Shown: positions 1-8,278 of the stretch, piece after piece
How the letters are laid out: each line of letters begins with the position of its first letter
Position numbering within the stretch: position 1 is the stretch's first letter
Notes under the pieces: model-generated
What the model saw: the letters and a program-made list of their open reading frames with translations, nothing else
Database searches by the model: none
Told to the model about the DNA's origin: nothing
Assembly (NCBI RefSeq): GCF_000820705.1
Contig: NZ_CCXI01000104.1
Location: 1 to 39,776, forward strand
Length of the DNA stretch: 39,776 nt
Source of the DNA: Clostridium polynesiense
GTDB taxonomy: Bacteria; Bacillota; Clostridia; Clostridiales; Clostridiaceae
Reading direction: 5' to 3'
Position numbers and translations under genes: made by a program

Positions 1-626
1 TATCACAGTATATGCCTATACTTATAGAGGGAGCCTTTAAAACCGTAGAATTATCATTGATTTCTCTTTGCTTTGGTATGGTGCTTGCTTTCTTCATAGT
101 GACGGTTAAGCTTTCTAAAATAAAAATATTTAATCTTTTAGGAACCTTTTATACATGGTTTTTCAGGAGCATCCCTCTGCTTATACTTCTCCTTATAATT
201 TATTTTGGACTACCCCAAATAGGAATTAAATTAACCTCCTCCACCTCTGCTTTTTTGGGTCTTAGCATTAACATATCGGCCTATTTAGCTGAAGCTATAA
301 GAGGAGCAATTTTATCCGTAGAAAAAGCTCAATGGGAAGCAGCAGGAACAGAAGGTCTTAATTACTTTCAAACCCTATACTACATAATAATTCCTCAAAG
401 CATAAGCAGGATGATACCTGCAGTGAGCAATGAATTTATAGCTCTTATTAAGGATACAGCCCTGGTTTCTGTTATATCCATGAGTGATTTAATGAGCACT
501 GCACAGAAAATGGCAAATATCTCCTTCAGACCATTAGATATTTTCCTTTTAGCATCCATACTTTATCTTATAATAACCGCTTTCTTCACCTCTGCATTAA
601 AATATATAGAAAACGCCGCAGGATAA
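1..626 (+). CDS. Amino-acid ABC transporter permease (5' end cut by window)
   Basis: Membrane permease of the polar amino-acid (HisM/GlnP/ArtQ) ABC import family. The N-terminal stretch GAFKTVELSLIS is the usual first-helix signature, and the EAA coupling loop is seen as WEAAGTEGLNYFQTLYYIIIPQ, followed by the typical PQSISRMIPAVSNEFIALIKDTAL segment. About five hydrophobic segments are visible. The frame is open to base 1, and the first visible ATG (12) is preceded in frame by Ser-Gln-Tyr, so the true start is probably a few codons outside the window; family length is about 215-220 aa against 204 seen. Its ATPase and binding protein are not in the window, so the substrate cannot be named. 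Confidence 0.9.
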   Translation, partial: SQYMPILIEGAFKTVELSLISLCFGMVLAFFIVTVKLSKIKIFNLLGTFYTWFFRSIPLLILLLIIYFGLPQIGIKLTSSTSAFLGLSINISAYLAEAIRGAILSVEKAQWEAAGTEGLNYFQTLYYIIIPQSISRMIPAVSNEFIALIKDTALVSVISMSDLMSTAQKMANISFRPLDIFLLASILYLIITAFFTSALKYIENAAG

Positions 627-860
627 TTTTTACTTAAACTTTCTTAATATTAATTTATTTTACTCTTTGTTTCAAAATAAAGCTTTATATGTATATTTGG
701 TTAAATTAAAGTAAAATACTCCTATGTTATATTTATTTACCCTTTGTGGAATTATATAATGTAATTAAATATCTTAATAAATTATAGTTATATCTCATTT
801 CAGTGTATAAATACTGATTAGATATTTTAATAATCATTTAGGGTGAGGAGAATATTAAAT

Positions 861-1268
861 ATGGATACTTTGTATAATTATCAAATCAACACTAGAGAAA
901 GCGATGAGTTTATAGATATAACAGCTAAGGTTTCTCAATGTGTGGCTAAATCTAAGGTCGAAAGCGGTATTGCCCTTGTATACTGCCCACATACCACCGC
1001 TGCTATAACCATTAATGAAAATGCTGATGATGATGTTAAAAGAGATATGATTTACTGGTTAGATAAAATATATCCTCAAGACAGTAATTTTAAACACATG
1101 GAAGGAAATTCTCCTTCCCATCTTAAATCCTCTGCATTCGGCAGTTCTCAAAGCATTATAATCAATGAAGGAAAGCTGCTTTTAGGCACCTGGCAGGGAA
1201 TATACTTTTGTGAATTCGACGGTCCCAGGATGAGAAACTTTTATGTTAAAATCATTAAAGATGTGTAG
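861..1268 (+). CDS. YjbQ/UPF0047 family protein
   Basis: Compact 135-aa protein of the YjbQ (UPF0047, COG0432) family. Family hallmarks seen are YCPHTTAAITINENAD near residues 41-56, the middle HMEGNSPSHLKSS stretch with conserved histidines, and GTWQGIYFCEFDGPR near the C-terminus. Members have been reported to have weak thiamine-phosphate synthase activity, but the physiological role is uncertain. I chose the ATG at 861 because AGGAG (846-850) lies 10 nt upstream; a GTG at 843 would add six residues but puts the Shine-Dalgarno inside the gene. It is a separate gene from the permease (234-nt AT-rich gap with no clear terminator) and lies 47 nt ahead of the phosphodiesterase gene. Confidence 0.9.
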   Translation: MDTLYNYQINTRESDEFIDITAKVSQCVAKSKVESGIALVYCPHTTAAITINENADDDVKRDMIYWLDKIYPQDSNFKHMEGNSPSHLKSSAFGSSQSIIINEGKLLLGTWQGIYFCEFDGPRMRNFYVKIIKDV

Positions 1269-1315
1269 GATTAATTTTTATTACTCGGCTAAAGCATAAT
1301 TAAGGTGGTGTACTC

Positions 1316-2797
1316 ATGAAAAAATATAAGATATTTGACAGTTTATTTACTGCGTCACTTTTATTTTTATCTGCAGTGTTGCCAACAAACATCGGTGTTA
1401 GTGCTAAAGCCGATACAATAAACAAAGAGATAAATTTTGAAAAGGCAGATGTAAATAAAGACGGTTTAATCAGTGTTGGAGACTTAAGTCTCGGTTATAG
1501 TGAAAAACTGCTAACTTTGGATAATGCAAAAGCTATATCTAAAAATATGGGGTTTTATCCTTATAAAAGGACACTTATAATAGGAATAGATGGTACAGGG
1601 AATGCTTTTTATCCTAATGCTCCTTATTACGGAAATTCAACCATTGACACTGTAAGGTCAACTCCATTTATAAACAGCCTTTTTGAAAAAGGAGCGGTAA
1701 CTCATAATTCCATGGTAGATATGCCTTCCAATTCAGCTCCGGGATGGATAGCTGCGCTGCACGGATACAGCTTTTATGAGGCAGATTCTAAGTATCAGAT
1801 TATCAATGAAACCGCTGAATCAAAGCCTTATCCCTCTGACAGCCCCTATCCTTCTATATTTAAAATAGCAAAGCAGGAGCAGCCAAACAGAAGAGCAGCT
1901 TCCTTCAGCAACTGGTCAGGAATCAATACAGGGATTATAGAAAATAATATAGGAGCAGAATTTTTTAGTGGAAAGGATGATGAAGTAACCTCACAGCTCA
2001 TTGATTATATAAAGTCCGGAAAGGCTAAGGAATCTTCTATGCTGTATGTTCATCTCAACGATGTAGATTATGCAGGTCATACAGCGGGCTGGTTTGGAGA
2101 TGAATTTTACAAAGCATTGACTGCCAAGGATAAAAATGTGAAGGATATAGTTAATGCTATGGAAGAAGCTAATCTTTTGGAAGACTCTCTTATTATTCTC
2201 ACTACGGATCACGGAGGAAGAGATATGGGCCACGGTAACGAGCATCCGGAAACCATGACTACATTTATTTCCTTTTATGGTCCTACTATACCTTCTAATA
2301 AACTTTTAGACGGAGGAAAACAGAAGGATATCCCCACTATTATCTCTAAAGCCATGGGATATAAACCTGCAGATACATGGACAGGTACACTTTGGGATAA
2401 AAGCCTGTTTCTTGATCAAAGGGAGCTTTTAAATAAAAGTGATGCAATCCCTTCACTAAGGCTTCTTCAATCCAGCTTCAATAATAAAATATCACTGGTA
2501 TTGGACAATTTAAAAAATGAATTTTCTGCTTTGGATGTAACATTATCCTATGATCCTTCAAAAATCAAGATAACCAACTTTAATATATCCAGCGATATTA
2601 AAATTATAAACAATTCACAAGCTCCAGGAACTTTAAGAATTATTCTTCTAGGAAGTGAGCTTCAAAAGGATATCCCTTTATTAAATATTCAATACAACTA
2701 TTTAGGATTAAGATCCTTTGCTGCAAACTCTATTAAAATTGAAAAGGTAATGGCAGCTGATAAAAATGGTAACGAAACATTATTAAGTATTAAATAA
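1316..2797 (+). CDS. Secreted alkaline-phosphatase-superfamily phosphodiesterase with dockerin-like and cohesin-like parts
   Basis: 493 aa. Residues 1-31 look like a signal peptide (KKYK, hydrophobic core, ending VSAKA). Residues 45-56 (DVNKDGLISVGD) match a dockerin/EF-hand calcium loop. Residues about 85-370 are an alkaline phosphatase superfamily domain of the nucleotide pyrophosphatase/phosphodiesterase type: metal site IDGTGN at 91-96, likely nucleophile Ser140 in SNSAPGW, then LNDVDYAGH and TTDHGGRDMGHGNEH with the remaining metal ligands. The last ~100 residues contain SALDVTLSYDPSKIKITNF, the strand pattern of cohesin-like modules. The RBS is AAGGTGGTG upstream of ATG 1316. Substrate is unknown. 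It ends at a strong shared terminator. A single dockerin repeat instead of two is atypical. Confidence 0.85.
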   Translation: MKKYKIFDSLFTASLLFLSAVLPTNIGVSAKADTINKEINFEKADVNKDGLISVGDLSLGYSEKLLTLDNAKAISKNMGFYPYKRTLIIGIDGTGNAFYPNAPYYGNSTIDTVRSTPFINSLFEKGAVTHNSMVDMPSNSAPGWIAALHGYSFYEADSKYQIINETAESKPYPSDSPYPSIFKIAKQEQPNRRAASFSNWSGINTGIIENNIGAEFFSGKDDEVTSQLIDYIKSGKAKESSMLYVHLNDVDYAGHTAGWFGDEFYKALTAKDKNVKDIVNAMEEANLLEDSLIILTTDHGGRDMGHGNEHPETMTTFISFYGPTIPSNKLLDGGKQKDIPTIISKAMGYKPADTWTGTLWDKSLFLDQRELLNKSDAIPSLRLLQSSFNNKISLVLDNLKNEFSALDVTLSYDPSKIKITNFNISSDIKIINNSQAPGTLRIILLGSELQKDIPLLNIQYNYLGLRSFAANSIKIEKVMAADKNGNETLLSIK

Positions 2798-2800
2798 AAA

Positions 2801-2836
2801 AAGCCTGCTTGATGGATTTTTTCATCAAGCAGGCTT
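2801..2836. terminator. Bidirectional hairpin terminator
   Basis: Perfect 14-bp stem (AAGCCTGCTTGATG and its complement) around an 8-nt loop, between the convergent phosphodiesterase (+) and EamA (-) genes. The stem is flanked by A-runs and T-runs that serve both strands. Confidence 0.9.
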
Positions 2837-2842
2837 ATCTTT

Positions 2843-3769
2843 TTAACCCTTATTATTTTGCCTGTTTACTGCTATAATTCCCAAAGATACCAGTAATAAT
2901 GCCATAATAAGCATAAAGGTAAGCTTTTCTCCGGGAATGAATAAAGCTGATAAAACAGCTCCTGATACAGGAATTATAAATCTAAATATGCTTATTTCTC
3001 CTGCTTTATTATATTTCAAAAGCATGTACCATAAAGCAAAGGATATAGCTGAAAGAAATACAGAATAAATAAGCAGACCTCCAGCTAGAGGTGTAAAACT
3101 AAGACCTTCTCTGGTAATCCTTCCAAAGCTTATTATAAGCATAAGAATCGCTCCAAAAAACATCTGATAGGAGGTCAGGACAAAAGGATGTATAGATTCC
3201 GAAAGCTTTTTAACAAAAATTGAGCTTACTGCACCTATAACTGAAGAAATCATCAGAAGCCCTTCTCCCCAAAAAGAAAAGTCACCGCTGAAGCCTTGAC
3301 CCCAATTTGAAAGTACTATTCCTGTAAAGCCAAGCACAATTCCTATAGCTTTATTTTTATCTATTTTATCATTTTCATATACCCAATGGGCCAGAAGAAT
3401 AGTAAAAAAGGTTTCTAAAGCAGCTATTATAGAGGATTTCATCCCTGTAGTGTTTGCTACTCCATTATAAAACAGTATATACATTACTCCTGTTTGAAAA
3501 ATACCTAAAACTGCTAAAATCAATATATTTTTTCTTCCTATTTTTAAACTCTGCTTTTCTATAAAAAGCGTAAATAAAAATAACAGTATAGACGCCAGGA
3601 AAAATCTTATACCACCAAGGGCTACCCTTCCCAACACATCTCCTGCTGCAAAGTTCAGCTCTGCATAACTGATTTTTAAAACTGGAAATGCACTGCCCCA
3701 TAAAACACAGCTTATAAGGCTGAATATAAATCGAAAAGGTTCTTTAGCAAAAAGTTCTTCTCTATCCAT
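2843..3769 (-). CDS. EamA/DMT-family transporter
   Basis: 308-aa membrane protein of the drug/metabolite (EamA, 10-helix) exporter family, made of two repeated five-helix halves. Signature segments are the first-helix CVLWGSAFPVLK, GGIRFFLASILL, and in each half the gain-of-helix pattern (AALETFFTILLAHWVY and FRFIIPVSGAVLSALFIPGEKLT). Substrate cannot be assigned from sequence. The start is supported by AGGTG a few bases upstream of the ATG. It is monocistronic: a 117-nt gap separates it from the upstream AIM24-type gene and it ends at the bidirectional terminator. A second, dissimilar EamA gene lies at 31503-32384. Confidence 0.9.
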   Translation of the reverse strand: MDREELFAKEPFRFIFSLISCVLWGSAFPVLKISYAELNFAAGDVLGRVALGGIRFFLASILLFLFTLFIEKQSLKIGRKNILILAVLGIFQTGVMYILFYNGVANTTGMKSSIIAALETFFTILLAHWVYENDKIDKNKAIGIVLGFTGIVLSNWGQGFSGDFSFWGEGLLMISSVIGAVSSIFVKKLSESIHPFVLTSYQMFFGAILMLIISFGRITREGLSFTPLAGGLLIYSVFLSAISFALWYMLLKYNKAGEISIFRFIIPVSGAVLSALFIPGEKLTFMLIMALLLVSLGIIAVNRQNNKG

Positions 3770-3886
3770 TAATTATCACCTCCCAAGAAGGTATTATAAC
3801 ACAAAGCTTTAGCTTATCCTCCAAAAAGCATTTCTTTCATATTCTTTTAAAATTTATTACAGAATTATACTTTTTATCTAAGCTCT

Positions 3887-4720
3887 TCATACCTTTGTAT
3901 TAGAACTTCCCTGGTTGCCCATAAGGGGAGAAACATCGTATCCTGAAATCCTATTATAAATATCCTTTGTAGGCATAAGCCAGACCTCTCCTGTTCCTCT
4001 ATAAACATTAACAAAACCTTCTCCTGAAGTAGCTGCTCCTATTATGGATTTTGATGATTTCTCAACGGAAAACTCAATGTCCCCGGTTCTTAAAACAGCA
4101 AAGTTTCCATCAACTTTCAAGGTATCATTTATAAGTATGCATTTAAATATTTCACTTTCCGGAACCGGAAGCTCCAGTACTGCTATTCCGTTTCCCTGAA
4201 GCTTCGTCTGAAAAAATCCTTCATTCCCAAGGAAAGCTGCAGATATGGTTTTTTGGGCAGCAGTACCTACCTTAACTTCAGCTTCGCAGGCGAAAAAGAG
4301 ACCGTCGTCTACTACAATTTCATCATCCTCTAATTCTATTAAAGCATAATGCCCAAAAGAGGGTTCAAGAAACATTTCACCGGTACCGCTATATATAGGT
4401 TTAAATGTAGACTCTCCTGTAACATTTCCACCTATGAGTTTTTTCCCTAACCCTAAGAGTCCCCCCATTTTATTGCTCATTTCAATGTTTCCCTTAAGAT
4501 AGCTTAATGCTCCTGCCTGAACTCTCACGGAACTATCCTCTAAAAGTATCCTTACCTGCCTAAGCCTCATTCCTGATTCTTTCATATAAAACAGATCCTT
4601 AGCTGTCTTTATGCTTGGTGTTCCCTTTAAATCATCAAATTCCAGTATTTGAAAGGTTGAATCTCCTGACATCTCAGATATCATATTAAGGCTGTTTGTA
4701 ATCTTTAAATTAGTTCTCAT
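3887..4720 (-). CDS. AIM24 family protein (DUF124)
   Basis: 277 aa, soluble, beta-rich. It matches the AIM24/TIGR00266-type family by its repeated Gly-rich turns: VRVQAGALSYLKGNIEM, TGEMFLEPSFGHYALIEL, GLFFACEAEVKVG, SGEGFVNVYRGTGEVWLMP. The name comes from a yeast mitochondrial protein; the bacterial function is not established. The start is supported by GAGGGG six bases before the ATG. No signal peptide or membrane segment is seen. It stands alone between the GltS-like gene's terminator and the EamA gene. Confidence 0.85.
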   Translation of the reverse strand: MRTNLKITNSLNMISEMSGDSTFQILEFDDLKGTPSIKTAKDLFYMKESGMRLRQVRILLEDSSVRVQAGALSYLKGNIEMSNKMGGLLGLGKKLIGGNVTGESTFKPIYSGTGEMFLEPSFGHYALIELEDDEIVVDDGLFFACEAEVKVGTAAQKTISAAFLGNEGFFQTKLQGNGIAVLELPVPESEIFKCILINDTLKVDGNFAVLRTGDIEFSVEKSSKSIIGAATSGEGFVNVYRGTGEVWLMPTKDIYNRISGYDVSPLMGNQGSSNTKV

Positions 4721-4793
4721 TTATTCCCCTCACCTTCAATTAAGTATATTACTATTTTAACCTAATAAAATATAATACAAAAACAATAATACT

Positions 4794-4852
4794 AAAAAAA
4801 CTGCATTAACTATATATTTCCATAAATATTGAAAATATATTTAAATGCAGTT
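4794..4852 (-). terminator. Rho-independent terminator of the GltS-like operon
   Basis: On the minus strand, ACTGCATT and a long A/T stem pair with AATGCAGT about 50 nt later, followed by seven T. It lies directly after the symporter stop codon. Confidence 0.8.
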
Positions 4853-4860
4853 TATCATAT

Positions 4861-5985
4861 TTATAGGAATAGAGGAACTAAATATAAATTTATAACGTTT
4901 ATAATCCAAGCTCCTACCGGCGGTACTATAAAAAGCACCATTGGAATTGCTCCTTCTCTTTCTGAAATGCATTGAAGGGTAGACATTGTGCTTGCAGGCA
5001 TTCCTATGCTGAAACCTACCAAGCCTGATGCTGTATAAGAAGCTAAAGCATTTTTGCCGTATATTTTAAAAATTACATAATAGGATAAAACTGATATCCA
5101 TAGCATTTGAATTAAAAGCATCGTAAAATTATATACAGTTAAATTTAACAGAACTTTTAAATCAAACATTGAAAAATTCGTTATGAGGAGCATAGATAAA
5201 CAGAAATTTCCAAGGAGGTTTACTTGTGGCAGTTTAACAGAATAAAACTTTGACCAATCAAATAGACTCCTCATTAGAACACCGGCTATGAATCCTCCTC
5301 CTGCAGGATTTATAAATTTTCCAGCTCCCATATTTGATGGAAGGAGAGCCAGAGAAATACCTACTGTGAACACTAACACAAGCTGTAAAAGTTCTCTTGG
5401 TTGAAATTGCGGTGGAGGTACTATCATATTTTCCGATAAATCCGTTTTCCTTTTTAAGACTTTAAATATGAAGCCTCCGGCAAGTGCAGAAATAAATAAG
5501 GCAGCGACAGAAAGAGCTGTGAGTTCATTAATATAAGCTTTTCCAGAAATCAGAAATTCCGGAATTGAACCTGCAAAATTATGATCTCCCATAAATCCTA
5601 AAGAGCCTGTAATTACTATTTCTGCCGAGGTTTTTCCTAGCGTCTTTCCTGCTGCATAACTTATTATGTTTTCTGCCAAAGCAGCAGCTGCTGTTATTGC
5701 AAGAAAGGTAACCTGAAGCTTAAAACCTTTTTTTATCAGTGCTTTATTTATTCTAAGACCTATAGAAAGAAAAAATCCAGCAGTAAATATAGGAAGTGCT
5801 GAAAAATCAAAAGTGATGATACTCCTAATCCCTAGTATTAAAGATATAATACTGAAAAGAAGTCCTCCAATTAAAGGGACAGGAATATAATAATCTTTTA
5901 AAAATGAAATTTTTCTTTGAAGGAAATAACCAATGAATAAGAATAATATCAAAATACTTAAAGTCTCCAATATACTGAGCTTCAT
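4861..5985 (-). CDS. GltS-like sodium/carboxylate (glutamate) symporter
   Basis: 374-aa polytopic membrane protein (about 10 hydrophobic segments) resembling the Na+/glutamate symporter (GltS, ESS) family in its N-terminus (YFLQRKISFLKDYYIPVPLIGG), its inverted-repeat layout and the two re-entrant-loop regions. The loops are not classical: the first reads GSLGFMGDHNFAG where GltS usually has a GGHGT-type motif, and the second reads GFSIGMPASTMSTL where GltS has a GxTPTAxANM-type motif. The substrate may therefore not be glutamate. It lies 8 nt downstream of the C_GCAxxG_C_C gene, so the two are almost certainly one operon, ending at the terminator just after its stop. Confidence 0.75.
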   Translation of the reverse strand: MKLSILETLSILILFLFIGYFLQRKISFLKDYYIPVPLIGGLLFSIISLILGIRSIITFDFSALPIFTAGFFLSIGLRINKALIKKGFKLQVTFLAITAAAALAENIISYAAGKTLGKTSAEIVITGSLGFMGDHNFAGSIPEFLISGKAYINELTALSVAALFISALAGGFIFKVLKRKTDLSENMIVPPPQFQPRELLQLVLVFTVGISLALLPSNMGAGKFINPAGGGFIAGVLMRSLFDWSKFYSVKLPQVNLLGNFCLSMLLITNFSMFDLKVLLNLTVYNFTMLLIQMLWISVLSYYVIFKIYGKNALASYTASGLVGFSIGMPASTMSTLQCISEREGAIPMVLFIVPPVGAWIINVINLYLVPLFL

Positions 5986-5993
5986 AAGTCCCC

Positions 5994-6443
5994 CTATCTT
6001 ATAAATCCTTCATCATATAATTTCTCTGCTATGTAAGCAGCTGTTTCTCCTGTAATCTGCACGCAATGAGCTTTTCTTTCCGGAGATGCAAATTCAAAAT
6101 TTCTGGTTATGACTCTGCAGCAGGTGCTTTTGTATATTCCTTTTATATGATTATGAAGTTCCGCCGCTATTGGAAACATCTTTTCCTGCATTTCCTCACC
6201 ATGCTTTCTTCCATACACCATTCCTAAAGCCATTACACCACCGCTTACAGCACCGCAAAGACAGCCTGATTTACCGATTCCAACAGGAAATCCTGAAGCT
6301 AATTTTGTTATACTCTCATCAAAAGGCTTGTCTAACAAATCATTAATAGTCTTTACTACCGCTTCTGAACAAAAAAATTCCCCTCTTTCATAATATCCCT
6401 CTGCTGTTTTTCTTACTTTATCTACGAACAATTCTTTTTCCAT
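5994..6443 (-). CDS. C_GCAxxG_C_C family (redox/metal-type cysteine) protein
   Basis: 149 aa. The family is named for its conserved cysteine pattern, visible here as FCSEAVV (first Cys), GKSGCLCGAVSGGVMALG (CGAxxG core), and STCCRVITRNF and AHCVQITGETA (later Cys). The cysteines suggest a metal or Fe-S cofactor, but no biochemical role is established. Members are often encoded beside transporters or oxidoreductases. The start has a GAGGGGG ribosome site. It is the first gene of a two-gene operon with the GltS-like symporter, which suggests a role linked to handling the transported compound; that is inference. Confidence 0.85.
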   Translation of the reverse strand: MEKELFVDKVRKTAEGYYERGEFFCSEAVVKTINDLLDKPFDESITKLASGFPVGIGKSGCLCGAVSGGVMALGMVYGRKHGEEMQEKMFPIAAELHNHIKGIYKSTCCRVITRNFEFASPERKAHCVQITGETAAYIAEKLYDEGFIR

Positions 6444-6568
6444 TTTAATCCCCCTCTGGTAATATCACCATTAAAGCATATCTTTTATTCCATTTATTGT
6501 CTAATAGTATTCTTGAATAGATTGAAGTCAGTCCATTAAAATTACCAATAAAGGTTAATAAAATAACA

Positions 6569-6605
6569 AAGGCTGTATGCTGAAATAATATCTGCATACA
6601 GCCTT
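6569..6605 (-). terminator. Hairpin terminator after coat protein genes
   Basis: A 12-bp perfect stem (AAGGCTGTATGC and its complement) with a 13-nt loop directly follows the coat gene stop. The T-tract on the minus strand is interrupted (TGTTATTTTATT). Confidence 0.7.
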
Positions 6606-6610
6606 ACTTT

Positions 6611-7054
6611 CTACTGCATAGTCTGCTGTGCCGTTTGCTGCATAGACTGCTGACTGGCCTGCTGCTGAAGCTTTATACCTTGAAATTCACCTAAATCCTG
6701 GTTAATAAGCTGTGTAGGACAAGTTTTAGCATCGTACCAGCCCTTCTTCATTGCCATATCCGATAATCTAAAATGGCTGTTTATAGCAGAGCTGAGTTGA
6801 TTTGTCAAAGTCAGTCTAAGCTGTGGGTTAGTAGTTTCTGTAATTGCTTTTCCAAGCTGTTCTATATCCCCTTTAGACATGGAAAGCATATCCATAGCTA
6901 TATCCTTATCAGTAATCTGGGTGTTTCCGCCACTGCTTGCTGAATTTGAACCACCGCTTGAACTGCTGCTCATACTGCCTTTACTGTTGCTATTTTTTCC
7001 ACTGCTGGAAGACTTATTATCTGAATCATTTAATATTGAATCCATCCATGCCAT
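6611..7054 (-). CDS. CotF-type spore coat protein with low-complexity ends
   Basis: 147 aa. The central part, from DKDIAMDMLSMSKGDIEQLGKAIT to HFRLSDMAMKKGWYDAKT, resembles the ferritin-like helical CotF/YhcQ spore coat family, including the YDAKTCP ending often seen there. Residues ~10-45 are Ser/Gly/Asn-rich and the C-terminus is Gln-rich (QQQASQQSMQQTAQQTMQ), both probably disordered. The ribosome site is GGGAGG. It lies 13 nt downstream of the smaller coat-like gene, so they are co-transcribed. Expression is expected in the mother cell during sporulation, but I did not identify a sigma-E or sigma-K promoter. Confidence 0.75.
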   Translation of the reverse strand: MAWMDSILNDSDNKSSSSGKNSNSKGSMSSSSSGGSNSASSGGNTQITDKDIAMDMLSMSKGDIEQLGKAITETTNPQLRLTLTNQLSSAINSHFRLSDMAMKKGWYDAKTCPTQLINQDLGEFQGIKLQQQASQQSMQQTAQQTMQ

Positions 7055-7067
7055 GAAACTCCCTCCT

Positions 7068-7286
7068 TTATCCCTGAAGCGTATTCATGAGATTCTGCAT
7101 CTCATCTAATTCTACCTTTATACCTGATATAGATTCCTCTATAAAGGTTTTTAATTCCGCATCTTTGACCATAGGCATTGCAGCCTGTAGCTTTTTGTAT
7201 CCCAGTACTCCGCCGCTTATAATCTCATGTAGTTCTGCTGCTTCATGAGGAGCAAGTTGATTATTATTGTTATTATTATTTTCCAT
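7068..7286 (-). CDS. Small spore coat-associated protein
   Basis: 72 aa. It begins with a run of seven Asn, then a short helical hairpin (LAPHEAAELHEIISGGVLGYKKLQAAMPMVKDAELKTFI) like the N-terminal helices of clostridial coat proteins; the phrase PHEAAELHEI is typical of such small proteins. The ribosome site GGAGGTG sits 7 nt before the ATG. It is the first gene of the coat pair. Function beyond a likely coat component is unknown. Confidence 0.7.
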   Translation of the reverse strand: MENNNNNNNQLAPHEAAELHEIISGGVLGYKKLQAAMPMVKDAELKTFIEESISGIKVELDEMQNLMNTLQG

Positions 7287-7388
7287 TAACCTTCACCTCC
7301 ACAGATATATTATCTGTTTTCGAGGACTTCTTATGTGTAGAAATTTTATCCTTCATTTTAAGTTATCATTTACAAATTTTAAATTAGC

Positions 7389-8072
7389 TTACACTATTCC
7401 AAACATTATAAATCCTACGGTGTTTATTGCAAAGTTTGCAAACATATGAATAAACCATGAGTTATATATATTATCAGTTTTTTCATTAATCCAATTAAAG
7501 AAAATTCCTGTTATAAATAGTCCTATAATAATTAATAAAAATAATAAAGGATTAAACCAGTTAGCTAAAATAGCAATGTGGTAAAGTGAAAACAATATAC
7601 TGCTGAATATATAGGCCTGTACAGGTTTTGCTGATTTTTTTAAAGTTAAAAATCCAAATCCTCTGAAAAAAAATTCCTCCAGCAGGGAATTAATAAGGGA
7701 TATATATAAGGAAACCCATATAAAGTTATTTTTTGTTACCTTCAAATTTTCTGCCAGCTGTGCCTCAACTTGATTTAAATCTACAAAGTCCTTTATTAAA
7801 AGGTAGGTTGATATTATTAAAAAGTATACTATTAGTCCTATGAGTAAAGATGATAATAACTGATTTTTTCCTTTGAACTTAAATAAATTATTAATATTCC
7901 CTTTATTAAATACATAATATACTCCAGGTATAATCCCAAATAAAAACAGCTTATATAGGGATTTTATAAAATAAGCAGGTGTGATATATACATCCACTAC
8001 ATACATTGCCGCACATAAAAGTATCATCACTGACATTATTATAAAGCTTTGCTTTTTAGATTGCATAATCAT
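7389..8072 (-). CDS. CPBP-family intramembrane metalloprotease
   Basis: 227-aa membrane protein of the CAAX protease and bacteriocin-processing (CPBP/ABI) family. The three catalytic motifs are visible: EEFFFRGFGF (EExxxR), SLYHI (FxxxH type), and WFIHMFANFAIN (HxxxN). About seven hydrophobic segments. The start is the first of two nearby ATGs, with AAAGGAG 5 nt upstream. Possible roles include membrane protein or peptide processing and self-immunity, but no peptide gene lies nearby. It is monocistronic and followed by the coat gene pair. Confidence 0.85.
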   Translation of the reverse strand: MIMQSKKQSFIIMSVMILLCAAMYVVDVYITPAYFIKSLYKLFLFGIIPGVYYVFNKGNINNLFKFKGKNQLLSSLLIGLIVYFLIISTYLLIKDFVDLNQVEAQLAENLKVTKNNFIWVSLYISLINSLLEEFFFRGFGFLTLKKSAKPVQAYIFSSILFSLYHIAILANWFNPLLFLLIIIGLFITGIFFNWINEKTDNIYNSWFIHMFANFAINTVGFIMFGIV

Positions 8073-8196
8073 AATAGCTCCTTTACTGATTTAAATACTT
8101 TTTACCTTACATGATAATTATATCATCGGGAGATATCGAAAAAACTAGTTAAATACACAATTATATTATTATGTTAGGATAAAATTTAAAAGAAAA

Positions 8197-8231
8197 AAAC
8201 AGCAGTAATATTGTGTATATTCCCGCTGTTT
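8197..8231 (-). terminator. Terminator of the 2-oxoacid oxidoreductase operon
   Basis: A 15-bp stem with two mismatches (AAACAGC at the outer ends, 5-nt loop TGTGT) followed on the minus strand by seven T. It lies about 45 nt after the gamma subunit stop, beyond a palindromic repeat. Confidence 0.8.
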
Positions 8232-8250
8232 TTATTGTTATTTTTTACCA

Positions 8251-8278
8251 AGTGCCAGGCACCTGACAAGTGACATTT
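8251..8278. repeat. Palindromic interspersed repeat, copy A
   Basis: Contains the self-palindrome GTGCCAGGCAC (8252-8262) followed by CTGACAAGTGACATTT. A reverse-complement copy with 24 identical bases lies at 15453-15480. It sits at the gamma subunit stop codon and ahead of the operon terminator. Both copies lie at 3' gene ends, as expected of REP-like intergenic elements. Confidence 0.85.

Noticed and set aside
6879-7109. Plus-strand reading across the coat protein gene
   Set aside because: It is the antisense shadow of the Ser/Gly-rich coat sequence and has no ribosome site.
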